DNA from: Pedobacter panaciterrae
Lineage (GTDB): Bacteria > Bacteroidota > Bacteroidia > Sphingobacteriales > Sphingobacteriaceae
NCBI RefSeq assembly: GCF_001636695.1
Contig: NZ_LGEL01000050.1
Coordinates: 1 to 43,444 of the forward strand
Length of the DNA: 43,444 nucleotides
Direction: 5' to 3'
Shown: positions 8,082 to 15,005 of the stretch, piece after piece
Position numbering within the stretch: position 1 is the first letter of the stretch
Layout of the letters: each line of letters starts with the position of its first letter
The notes under the pieces: model-generated
Database searches by the model: none
Told to the model about the DNA's origin: nothing
What the model saw: only the letters and a program-made list of their open reading frames with translations
Translations under genes and position numbers: made by a program

Positions 8082-9800
8082 TTATTTAAGCATAGTAAAG
8101 TATTCTGCCAATGGACCTAAAGCCAGGGCAGGGAAATAAGAAAGCGCATTCAATACAATGATCACTGCAAAAGTCATCAGACTGAATGTTAGGGTATCTG
8201 TTTTCAATGTACCAACAGATTCAGGGATATATTTTTTAGAGGCTAATAAGCCAGCAATGGCAACCGGCCCAATAATTGGCAAGAAACGTCCAAGTAACAG
8301 CACAAAACCCGTTGCCACATTCCAGAAAACATTGTTATCTCCAAGACCTTCAAAACCCGACCCATTGTTGGCATTCGATGAAGTCATTTCGTACAGCATT
8401 TCTGAAAATCCATGAAAGCCGGGATTGTTTAACCAATTCTTTGGCTGTACGGCCCAGACAGCTTCACCATGATTGGTAAATACATAACTTGCAATTGCAG
8501 TCCCTGCTAAAATCAGGAAGGGGCTCAAAAGTGTAATAATTGCAGCAATCTTAACCTCTCTTGCTTCAACCTTATGTCCTAAAAACTCAGGTGTCCTTCC
8601 TACCATCAGCCCGGAAATAAACACAGCAATGATCAGATAAATAAAATAGTTTAATATTCCGACACCGCAGCCTCCATAAAAGGAGTTGATCATCATTCCA
8701 AGTAATTGCCATAAACCTGTTAAAGGCATTCCACTGTCATGCATACTGTTTACAGATCCTGTAGAGATAATGGTAGTAACTGTACTCCAATAACCCGTAA
8801 TAGCAGGCCCAAAGCGCACTTCCTTACCCTCCATAGCTCCGGTAGCTTGCGAAATACCCATTTTTGCAATGGCTGGATTTCCTCCTAGCTCTGAACTTAT
8901 AGTTGGAATTAATAATAACAACATCCCTATTGTCATTACTCCAAAAATCATCCATCCTAATCTTTTTCTTCTGATAAAAATACCGAAGGCAATTACCATT
9001 GCAATAGGAATAATAACCTGAGCAATCAGCTCAACCGAATTGGTTATGTAATTTGGATTTTCTAATGGATGACTAGAGTTTGCACCAAACCAGCCCCCTC
9101 CATTAGTACCTAAATGTTTAATAGCGATAAAACCAGCAGCCGGACCTCTCGAAACATTAACGGTATCGCCCTGAACTGAAATAAATTGATCTTTACCCTC
9201 ATAACTTGTTGGAGAACCATTAAAGGCAAGTATTATTGCCATAACCAACGATAGTGGAAGCAATAACCGGGTGATCGATTTTACAAAGAACTCCCAAAAG
9301 TTCCCCAATTTGGTGGTTGTTTTATCGCGGAAAGCTTTAAACAAAACAACAGCCGCAGCAATACCGGTAGCACAGCTCACAAACTGTAAAAACATCAACA
9401 CAAAATGCTGTGTTAAGTAGGTTACACCTGTTTCGCCAGAGTAGTGCTGTAAATTACAGTTTACTACAAAGCTGATAATTGTATTGAAAGACAAGTCAGG
9501 AGTCATTCCCGGGTTTCCATCAGGGTTCAATGGAAGTTTGTCCTGATACATCAGAACAAAAAAACCATAAACAAGCCATACCAGATTAATAGTCAACAGC
9601 GCTTTCATATGCTGCTTCCAATTCATCTCTTCTTTGGCGTTAATTCCCGAAAGCTTATAGATTAAGGATTCAATAGGTTTTAAAAAGTCTGTCCAAACTT
9701 TTTCTCCGGCAAATACCTTTGCCAGGTACTTTCCCAGTGGAATAGCGATGACCAGGGTAAGCAGGTAGGTCGCTACAATTCCAAGTAATTCTGTGTTCAT
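8082..9800 (-). CDS. kdpA: K+-transporting ATPase KdpA subunit (K+-selective channel-like)
   Basis: A 572-aa multi-pass protein with the four selectivity-filter regions of KdpA: VNCNLQHYSGE, GTNGGGWFGANSSHPLENPN, SMHDSGMPLTG and GGCGVGILNYF. It is the K+-binding subunit of KdpFABC in the inner membrane. The open frame runs to a TTG at 9809, but the ATG at 9800 (MNTELLGIVATYLL) is chosen because it matches the family start and sits 9 bases past the kdpF stop. Confidence 0.97.
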   Translation of the reverse strand: MNTELLGIVATYLLTLVIAIPLGKYLAKVFAGEKVWTDFLKPIESLIYKLSGINAKEEMNWKQHMKALLTINLVWLVYGFFVLMYQDKLPLNPDGNPGMTPDLSFNTIISFVVNCNLQHYSGETGVTYLTQHFVLMFLQFVSCATGIAAAVVLFKAFRDKTTTKLGNFWEFFVKSITRLLLPLSLVMAIILAFNGSPTSYEGKDQFISVQGDTVNVSRGPAAGFIAIKHLGTNGGGWFGANSSHPLENPNYITNSVELIAQVIIPIAMVIAFGIFIRRKRLGWMIFGVMTIGMLLLLIPTISSELGGNPAIAKMGISQATGAMEGKEVRFGPAITGYWSTVTTIISTGSVNSMHDSGMPLTGLWQLLGMMINSFYGGCGVGILNYFIYLIIAVFISGLMVGRTPEFLGHKVEAREVKIAAIITLLSPFLILAGTAIASYVFTNHGEAVWAVQPKNWLNNPGFHGFSEMLYEMTSSNANNGSGFEGLGDNNVFWNVATGFVLLLGRFLPIIGPVAIAGLLASKKYIPESVGTLKTDTLTFSLMTFAVIIVLNALSYFPALALGPLAEYFTMLK

Positions 9801-9809
9801 AATGTACAA

Positions 9810-9887
9810 TTAAAATTTTTCAGGTTTAATCAACACGTATATCATATAAATAAATACGGCGATTGCGATAATGAATAATGCGATCAT
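9810..9887 (-). CDS. kdpF: KdpF, small stabilising subunit
   Basis: A 25-aa frame (ATG at 9887, TAA at 9810) encoding MIALFIIAIAVFIYMIYVLI followed by KPEKF. This is the typical KdpF pattern of one hydrophobic helix ending in a K/R-P-E-x-F motif. In E. coli KdpF is a lipid-like subunit of KdpFABC. Its place directly before kdpA is the canonical one. Confidence 0.88.
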   Translation of the reverse strand: MIALFIIAIAVFIYMIYVLIKPEKF

Positions 9888-9892
9888 AATGT

Positions 9893-9976
9893 TTAGATTT
9901 TCTCGAACCAGTCGATTGATTTGTAAAATACCCAGCAGATTATCAGCAGGGCCAAAAAGAGAAGGATTGTTAACAT
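9893..9976 (-). CDS. 27-aa membrane micropeptide, first gene of the kdp operon
   Basis: A 28-codon frame (ATG at 9976, TAA at 9893) encodes MLTILLFLALLIICWVFYKS followed by IDWFEKI. It has one hydrophobic helix and a short, charged amphipathic tail, and ends 5 bases before kdpF. It resembles KdpF in size but lacks the P-E-x-F ending, so it may be a second KdpF-like subunit or a leader peptide. Tight packing with kdpF supports translation. The name and function are not known to me. Confidence 0.65.
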   Translation of the reverse strand: MLTILLFLALLIICWVFYKSIDWFEKI

Positions 9977-10000
9977 AATTGTATATTTTTAATAAGCCAT

Positions 10001-10017
10001 AGCCAAGATGTGTACCA
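10001..10017 (-). promoter_or_regulatory. Candidate sigma54 promoter of the kdp operon
   Basis: Minus strand TGGTACACATCTTGGCT resembles TGGCAC-N5-TTGCW. The -24 GG is intact, but the -12 element reads TTGG instead of TTGC. A start near 9990 would leave about 14 bases to the first ATG (9976). The gene directly upstream encodes a sigma54-dependent activator, which strengthens an otherwise imperfect match. Confidence 0.45.
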
Positions 10018-10095
10018 CAGTCAAAAACAAAACAACAACAGCCTGATTATCAACAAATAAAACAGCTTTTTGTGAAAAATAAATATTATAGAAGC

Positions 10096-10126
10096 AAAAA
10101 ACCCTTCCAAAATGGAAGGGTTTTTT
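10096..10126 (-). terminator. Bidirectional intrinsic terminator after the regulator gene
   Basis: A perfect 13-bp stem, AAAAAACCCTTCC (10096-10108) with GGAAGGGTTTTTT (10114-10126), encloses a 5-base loop. On the minus strand a GC-containing stem runs straight into a T tract 50 bases after the regulator stop. The same bases also hold the dyad described next, so a double role is possible. Confidence 0.75.
10105..10117. promoter_or_regulatory. Candidate enhancer dyad upstream of kdp (TTCC-N5-GGAA)
   Basis: TTCCAAAATGGAA lies 89 bp upstream of the -24 GG of the candidate sigma54 promoter. The 11-mer CCAAAATGGAA recurs, inverted, upstream of the GNAT/regulator operon, where a second related dyad lies beside it. 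The position suits a binding site for a sigma54 activator. It overlaps the terminator stem, so the dyad alone does not prove protein binding. Confidence 0.4.
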
Positions 10127-10175
10127 GTCATTATGATAAGATCGTTTGCATTTCGCCTAAGCTATAGGCATTATT

Positions 10176-11507
10176 CTAATCCTTGTGATCAATTTTTCTA
10201 TATAACGTAGTTAAACCGATTCCTAACAAACGAGCAGTTTCCGTTTTATTACCACCAGTATACTTAAGTATTTTATCTATATGCTGCTTCTCCACTGTTT
10301 CCAATTTCATCATATTCCCTTCAGAGGCAAGTTCCGTTGCATGAAACTCATAAGGTAACAGGCTCGCTGTAACAGTATTTCCATCAGCAAGAATAACTAC
10401 CCGCTCAATTACATTTTTAAGTTCTCTGATGTTTCCTTTCCAGTTATGTTTAAGAAGCAGCTCAGAAAAATCATCATCCATTATAAGTCGCGGCTTATTT
10501 ACTTTATTCGCAAACTCTTTTAAATAATGATTGGCAATTAATAAAATATCTGATTTCCGCTGAGATAGTGGCGGGAGTTCAATGGAAAACACTGAAAGCC
10601 GATAATAAAGATCTAATCTGAACTTGCCACTTTCTGCTTCAGTTTTCAGATCTCTGTTGGTGGCAGCAATAATGCGAACATTCACCTTACTGGTCTGGGT
10701 ATCCCCTACCTTTATAAAGGTTTGATTTTCCAGCACACGAAGCAACTTGGCTTGCAGATCCAGATTCATTTCCCCAATTTCATCCAGAAATAATGTTCCT
10801 TCATTTGCTTCCTCCAGCAAACCCTTTTTATCTCTTATAGCTCCGGTAAATGCACCTTCTTTATGGCCAAACAATTCACTCTCCAGAAGTTCATGGTTAA
10901 ATCCGCTACAGTTTACAGCAACAAAGGGTTTCATTTTCCTTAAACTCTCATAGTGTATTGCCTGTGCAAATACTTCCTTTCCCGTACCTGTTTCACCAAG
11001 TAAAAGAACAGTTGTATCAGTACCTGCTACCTTTTCTGATAAGGATATTGCTTCTTTAATTGCTCTGGATTGTCCAAGTATTGAACTAAAATCAAACTTT
11101 CTGGCTACCTTATTTTCTAGTTCACTAACCCTAAACTGAAGTTTTGCTTTATCCATCGCCTTATAAACAAGGGGGATAATTTTATCATTATCATCGCCTT
11201 TGGTGATATAATCAAAAGCACCATTACGCATGGCCATTACGCCATCTTGTATCGTCCCAAAAGCAGTCAGATTAATAACCTCGGCATGAGGTTTTATTTT
11301 TTTAATCTCTTTGACAAGTTCAATCCCATTAATATCAGGAAGTTTAACATCACTAATTACTACATATACATCCTGGGCAGCTAAAATTTTCAGTCCCTCT
11401 TTACCTGTATTTGCCTGAAAAACTTTAAAGCCTTCCAATTCAATGATGCGTGCCAACAGGCTGCAGATCTTTTTCTCGTCGTCTATTATTAAAACGGTGT
11501 TTTGCAT
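10176..11507 (-). CDS. sigma54-dependent response regulator (NtrC family)
   Basis: A 443-aa protein with the start at [11 protein letters not shown] (11507). The receiver domain covers about 1-120, with acidic D9/D10, phospho-acceptor D53 ([10 protein letters not shown]) and DYITKGDD. The AAA+ sigma54-interaction domain covers about 145-375, with Walker A GETGTGKE, the sigma54-contact loop GAFTGA and Walker [10 protein letters not shown] Fis-type HTH closes the protein ([20 protein letters not shown]). It activates sigma54 promoters when phosphorylated. Its place directly upstream of kdp and the absence of KdpE make it the likely kdp activator. It follows the GNAT gene by 20 bases. Confidence 0.94.
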   Translation of the reverse strand: MQNTVLIIDDEKKICSLLARIIELEGFKVFQANTGKEGLKILAAQDVYVVISDVKLPDINGIELVKEIKKIKPHAEVINLTAFGTIQDGVMAMRNGAFDYITKGDDNDKIIPLVYKAMDKAKLQFRVSELENKVARKFDFSSILGQSRAIKEAISLSEKVAGTDTTVLLLGETGTGKEVFAQAIHYESLRKMKPFVAVNCSGFNHELLESELFGHKEGAFTGAIRDKKGLLEEANEGTLFLDEIGEMNLDLQAKLLRVLENQTFIKVGDTQTSKVNVRIIAATNRDLKTEAESGKFRLDLYYRLSVFSIELPPLSQRKSDILLIANHYLKEFANKVNKPRLIMDDDFSELLLKHNWKGNIRELKNVIERVVILADGNTVTASLLPYEFHATELASEGNMMKLETVEKQHIDKILKYTGGNKTETARLLGIGLTTLYRKIDHKD

Positions 11508-11527
11508 CGCTGATAATTTCAACAATA

Positions 11528-12487
11528 TTAGCAATTATTCAAGACAAGTTTCTGTTCATACACTGAATCATCGATAATAGAAACGTTTAACACATCCTGC
11601 CTTACCGTAAATTTACATCTTGTATGATTTCTGATTGTATTTAAAATCTCCTTTTCAGTATAATTATGATCATAGACAATGCTCACAGTAAAGCGGCATT
11701 CTTTTGAACTGCAATTTTGTCCACCATCCATATTTACATTTGTAACCGTCATTTTTACAGGATCCGGTAAATTGGATTCAATAGGAAAAGTATATTCAGA
11801 AAACCATAAAATATCTGTTAAAGCACTGCAAATCAAATTAGTCCCTTCAGCGCCGACTGCAAGGCTTAATTTCGGACAAGCAATACAATCAAGAGTTATT
11901 TCACATTTTTCAATGGCTTGTGTTAAAGCATAGCTACTAAAATTTTCCTTCTGAGGGTCAAATAGCATAGCAGTACATAAGCAATTACACCTTTTCTTAC
12001 CCTCAAGAATATTGTAGTTAACACAGCTTTTACAGCCCTCCCAAAAATGTTCATCGTGTGTGATTTGGTCGAATGTTACCGGCTCAAACCCCAGTTGAGA
12101 ATTCATTTTCATAATGGCTGCTCCCGATGTAATACTAAATATCTTTGCCTCCGGATATATTCTTCTCGAAATTTTAAATATCCGATCTTTGATTGCTTTT
12201 GCTACTCCTGCATTTCTGAATTTAGGGGCCACAATTAAACCTGAATTGGAGACAAAAGAATTGCTTTCCCAAACTTCAAAATAAGAGAAACCAACCCATT
12301 CACCACCCCCGGTTACTGCTATAACTCCTTTGCCTTCTTTTATCTTTTGAACAATAGATTCCGGACTGCGTTTGGCAATCCCCGATCCTCTCGCAATTGC
12401 CGAAGATTCTGTTTCTTTAACTATTTCATCAACATGTTTTATATCAGCTATAGTAGCAATACGAACAAATATCATCTGATTTTCCAT
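11528..12487 (-). CDS. GNAT acetyltransferase with Cys-rich C-terminal extension
   Basis: A 319-aa protein. Residues about 6-140 form a GNAT domain (ARGSGIAKRSPE, SNSGLIVAPKFRNAGVAKAI with the acetyl-CoA loop, SITSGAAIMKMNSQLGFEPV). It is followed by a cysteine knot-like stretch (GCKSCVNYN, C152/C155, and CNCLC, C167-C171). This N-terminal part resembles the GNAT protein found with arginine genes in Bacteroidota. Residues about 185-319 are an extra domain with more cysteines (C195, C201, C204, C220, C259, C264, C291, C319) that I cannot assign; any OsmC-like resemblance is weak. The total is 13 cysteines. It is first in an operon with the sigma54 regulator, so it may supply a metabolic or redox input to kdp control. 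This is inference. Confidence 0.8.
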   Translation of the reverse strand: MENQMIFVRIATIADIKHVDEIVKETESSAIARGSGIAKRSPESIVQKIKEGKGVIAVTGGGEWVGFSYFEVWESNSFVSNSGLIVAPKFRNAGVAKAIKDRIFKISRRIYPEAKIFSITSGAAIMKMNSQLGFEPVTFDQITHDEHFWEGCKSCVNYNILEGKKRCNCLCTAMLFDPQKENFSSYALTQAIEKCEITLDCIACPKLSLAVGAEGTNLICSALTDILWFSEYTFPIESNLPDPVKMTVTNVNMDGGQNCSSKECRFTVSIVYDHNYTEKEILNTIRNHTRCKFTVRQDVLNVSIIDDSVYEQKLVLNNC

Positions 12488-12514
12488 TTTTTTTAATGAT
12501 TAATGAATGGCATT

Positions 12515-12530
12515 ATCAAACGGGATGCCC
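12515..12530 (-). promoter_or_regulatory. Weak sigma54-like promoter upstream of the GNAT/regulator operon
   Basis: Minus strand GGGCATCCCGTTTGAT fits GG-CA at -24 and TTG at -12 but lacks the -12 C. On its own it is weak. It is listed because the dyads at 12619-12651 lie at the same distance (about 90 bp) as the dyad upstream of the kdp promoter. Confidence 0.25.
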
Positions 12531-12618
12531 ATATGAAGCTTAAATACCAGAAATGCTATTTAGATGTAAACAAGGCCATTTATCGCTTTTTCTTACATTT
12601 TCCTCAATTAAAATTGCC

Positions 12619-12651
12619 TTCCAATATGGCAAGGTTTATTCCATTTTGGGT
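12619..12651. promoter_or_regulatory. Paired candidate activator dyads upstream of the GNAT/regulator operon
   Basis: TTCCAATATGGCA (12619-12631) and TTCCATTTTGGGT (12639-12651) start 20 bp apart, about two helical turns. The second, read on the minus strand, shares CCAAAATGGAA with the dyad at 10105-10117. They could be autoregulatory sites of the sigma54 activator. The 283-bp gap 12488-12770 holds these sites and the tRNA promoter, and no gene. Confidence 0.4.
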
Positions 12652-12722
12652 AGGTTAAAGCATAAAAAATAAAGTCTGAAAAATATTTTTAAATAAAGTC
12701 TAGTAAATCTGTAGACTTTACA

Positions 12723-12730
12723 TATATTTG
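12723..12730 (+). promoter_or_regulatory. -7 element of the tRNA-Cys promoter
   Basis: TATATTTG matches TAnnTTTG and lies about 40 bases upstream of the tRNA. No clear TTG -33 element is seen at the usual spacing. Confidence 0.45.
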
Positions 12731-12770
12731 TTCCATCAAAGGCAATCAATTGTTTTTGAAATTAAAATAT

Positions 12771-12844
12771 AGTCATGTGGCCGAGTGGTTAGGTGAGGGT
12801 CTGCAAAACCTTTGACGGCGGTTCGAATCCGCCCTTGACGTCCA
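12771..12844 (+). tRNA. tRNA-Cys (anticodon GCA)
   Basis: A 74-base cloverleaf with encoded CCA. The D-arm is GCC-GAGTGGTTA-GGT, the anticodon arm AGGGT-CTGCAAA-ACCTT (GCA), the T-arm GGCGG-TTCGAAT-CCGCC, and U73 precedes CCA as expected for CysRS recognition. The acceptor stem AGTCATG/CTTGACG has two mismatches (A1-G72, T6-T67), which is unusual and would lower the score of a covariance model. Confidence 0.87.
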
Positions 12845-12910
12845 GTTCAATTTCTAAATTGTCTGAATCTCATTAGATGTTTGGTTAGATCTAAGTTTTG
12901 TTTAAAAAGC

Positions 12911-12932
12911 AGCCAGGTTGGATGACCTGGCT
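12911..12932. terminator. Hairpin downstream of tRNA-Cys
   Basis: AGCCAGGT and ACCTGGCT form an 8-bp stem with a TGGATG loop. The flanks are T-rich on both strands (GCTTTTTAA on the minus strand), so it may end transcripts from either side. Confidence 0.45.
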
Positions 12933-12992
12933 TTGCTGTTTAATAGCATCACGCATTCCAGGTCAGAAAGAAAAAACTATTGTAAAAAGAAA

Positions 12993-13021
12993 CGGGGATA
13001 CAGCAATCCGCCGTATCCCCG
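12993..13021 (-). terminator. Terminator of the mprF-acvB-VOC gene set
   Basis: CGGGGATAC and GTATCCCCG form a 9-bp GC-rich stem with an 11-base loop, followed on the minus strand by TTTCTTTTTAC. It lies about 75 bases after the VOC stop codon. The rest of the 250-bp gap 12845-13095 shows nothing else apart from the hairpin at 12911-12932. Confidence 0.6.
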
Positions 13022-13095
13022 CTATCTAAATTAACGCTCTCATATACATAGACGACTAAATAATCGATTTATTGTATTCGAGGCTAAAAAAAATA

Positions 13096-13482
13096 TTATT
13101 TTTCATAAAATTCAATCGGGAGCTGGTCAGGGTCTGAAATAAAAGTAAAACGCTTGCCGGTAAACTCATCAACACGAATCGGCTCTGCTTCTACCCCTTT
13201 TTTATTAAGTACACTAACCACCTTATCAAGTTCATCAACTTCAAAAGCAAGATGTCTTAAACCTGTAGCTTCTGGTCTTGATGGGCGCTTAACCGGATCA
13301 GGAAAAGAGAAAAGTTCAACAATGTAAATCCCATTCAACGCCAAATCCAATTTATAGGATAGTCTTTCTGCCCTATATACTTCTCTGATTATTGTAAGAC
13401 CTAAAACATCAGTATAAAATGCTTTTGAAACCTCATAGTCACTACATATTATTGCAATGTGATGGACTTTATTTATCATCAT
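13096..13482 (-). CDS. gloA2: VOC-family protein, GloA2/YaeR-like
   Basis: A 128-aa single VOC (glyoxalase/dioxygenase fold) protein. It begins INKVHHIAIICSDYEVSKAFY and carries VELFSFPDPVKRPSRPEA, GLRHLAFEVDELD and SDPDQLPIEFYE. The pattern is close to E. coli YaeR. Likely metal ligands are the early His (HHIAI), E in VELFSF, His in LRHLAF and the terminal E. The substrate is not known for this group, and glyoxalase activity is not implied. It starts 11 bases after the preceding Ycf48-like gene, so it is probably co-transcribed. Two ATGs (13482, 13479) are possible. Confidence 0.88.
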   Translation of the reverse strand: MMINKVHHIAIICSDYEVSKAFYTDVLGLTIIREVYRAERLSYKLDLALNGIYIVELFSFPDPVKRPSRPEATGLRHLAFEVDELDKVVSVLNKKGVEAEPIRVDEFTGKRFTFISDPDQLPIEFYEK

Positions 13483-13493
13483 CTAATTTCCTG

Positions 13494-14516
13494 TTATTTT
13501 GCTCCAATTGTAAGTTTATAGATCTCGCCCTTATTGCCAGCTAAAAGGATAAGCTTTCCCCTCTTTGCTTTCTGCACCACATTAAAGCTCGAAGAAGATA
13601 TATTATACCAGTTCAATCCTCCGTCTTTAGACATATCAGTTCCCGATGTACCTGTTGCCAGCAATATCTTAGAATTCACATAAGTTACTCCAGAACGATA
13701 ACCTGTAACAGGTTTTAAAGGTTTCTTCCACGTCTGTCCCCCATCGTAAGTTAGCAGTACATTATTGGTGTTCTCCTTGTCTTTTAAGTAATTCCCACCA
13801 ACTACAACTCCTTTATTCTTATCAAAAAATGCCATAGAAAATGGACCAGTGCTACTTTCACCCTGCAAAATAGGACACTTAAAAACCTTCCAGGTGTACC
13901 CATAATTGTTTGAAAAGTAAATGTTAGATACGGAACCACCAGTAGCTACCCATACATTCCCTTTACCCATTGTTTTTATTGTAGAACCGCTGGCAGCAAA
14001 GCCAGCTTCGCCCGAAGCCATTTCTGTTTTCAAATTATCTGAAACATCAGTCCATGATGCCCCGCCGTCACGTGTTCTTAACAGCTGCATTTTATTCTTG
14101 ATAGGATCGCCAAACACCATTCCGGTTTGCTCATCCCAAAAACCCATACCATCTAAAAATATAGCAGAATCAACATTTTTATAATGCTCAGTCCATGTTT
14201 TTCCACCATCACTGGTAAGCAGAATAAATGCCGGAGAACCTGCATTTACAACTACAGCCCTGTTCTCATCAAAGGCTTCAATATCTCTGAAATCGAGCAT
14301 TTCATATCCTGCAGGCATTATCCATTCCCAGGTTGTTCCCCCGTCAACGGTTTTTCCTATACTACCATTACTGCCACTTACCCAGGCAACATGATCAGAA
14401 ACAACAGACATACCCCTTAAACTTGTATTTGTGCCACCGGTTAGCGGAGTTAAATCATAGACCTGACTAAACCCCGTTAATGGCAAAAAAAGCAAACACC
14501 AGATTAACGTTTTCAT
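13494..14516 (-). CDS. Secreted Ycf48-like/BNR beta-propeller protein
   Basis: A 340-aa protein with a signal peptide (MKTLIWCLLFLPLTGFS). It has repeated propeller blades with Asp-box-like motifs: KTVDGGTTWEW, LTSDGGKTWTEH, RTRDGGASWTDV, FSNNYGYTWKV, LTYDGGQTWKK and MSKDGGLNWYN. The fold is shared by sialidase-like and photosystem assembly (Ycf48) proteins, but sialidase catalytic residues are not evident, so it is probably a binding or assembly protein outside the cytoplasm. Its start overlaps the stop of the DUF2147 gene by one base. Confidence 0.82.
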   Translation of the reverse strand: MKTLIWCLLFLPLTGFSQVYDLTPLTGGTNTSLRGMSVVSDHVAWVSGSNGSIGKTVDGGTTWEWIMPAGYEMLDFRDIEAFDENRAVVVNAGSPAFILLTSDGGKTWTEHYKNVDSAIFLDGMGFWDEQTGMVFGDPIKNKMQLLRTRDGGASWTDVSDNLKTEMASGEAGFAASGSTIKTMGKGNVWVATGGSVSNIYFSNNYGYTWKVFKCPILQGESSTGPFSMAFFDKNKGVVVGGNYLKDKENTNNVLLTYDGGQTWKKPLKPVTGYRSGVTYVNSKILLATGTSGTDMSKDGGLNWYNISSSSFNVVQKAKRGKLILLAGNKGEIYKLTIGAK

Positions 14517-14947
14517 TACTTAACCCTTTTCCAAACTTCAGATCGGCCTATTAATGATATTCCTACATATCCCCTCATATTTAGCTGACCGTTATCTTTT
14601 ATAGTCATATTACAACTATAGGTTTTACCAGATTTAGGGTCATATATGGTACCATCAGTCCATTTACTACCCGTAAAAACAAAATCTTTAAGTATTTCCA
14701 ATCCCAAAATAGGCCTCGATCTCAGGCTTGCATCAGGGTTTTTAAAATCGGTTTTAACAACCCCTTTATCATCTTTTGTTTCTTTTATCCAAACTATTTT
14801 ACCAAAGTATTTATCACCTTTTTTGGTAATGTCTATGTGAGCCTCACCAGTTGAGTTAATCCATTTCCCAAGGATATCATCCTTGTTTTGCGTAAAACCA
14901 GAGAAAGATATTGCCGTCAAAAGCAATAGTATCGAAAAGTATTTCAT
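14516..14947 (-). CDS. DUF2147 secreted protein
   Basis: A 143-aa protein with a signal peptide (MKYFSILLLLTAISFSGFTQ) and a DUF2147 lipocalin-like beta-barrel: ILGKWINSTGEAHIDI, YFGKIVWIKE, GLEILKDF, GTIYDPKSGKTYSC and LNMRGYVGISLIGRSEVW. An ATG two codons upstream (14953) is also possible. The function of the family is unknown. It lies between acvB/virJ and the propeller gene, so a role at the cell envelope is a fair guess. Confidence 0.85.
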   Translation of the reverse strand: MKYFSILLLLTAISFSGFTQNKDDILGKWINSTGEAHIDITKKGDKYFGKIVWIKETKDDKGVVKTDFKNPDASLRSRPILGLEILKDFVFTGSKWTDGTIYDPKSGKTYSCNMTIKDNGQLNMRGYVGISLIGRSEVWKRVK

Positions 14948-15005
14948 AATCATAAGTTAGTGTTTTTAAAGTTAACAAATCCGTAAGGTAATACGAAGAA
15001 AAAAC

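Noticed and set aside
9801-9809. TTG start adding three residues to KdpA
   Set aside because: The ATG at 9800 gives the usual family N-terminus.
13494-14516. Sialidase
   Set aside because: Asp-box blades are present, but catalytic sialidase residues are not evident. A Ycf48-like propeller fits better.
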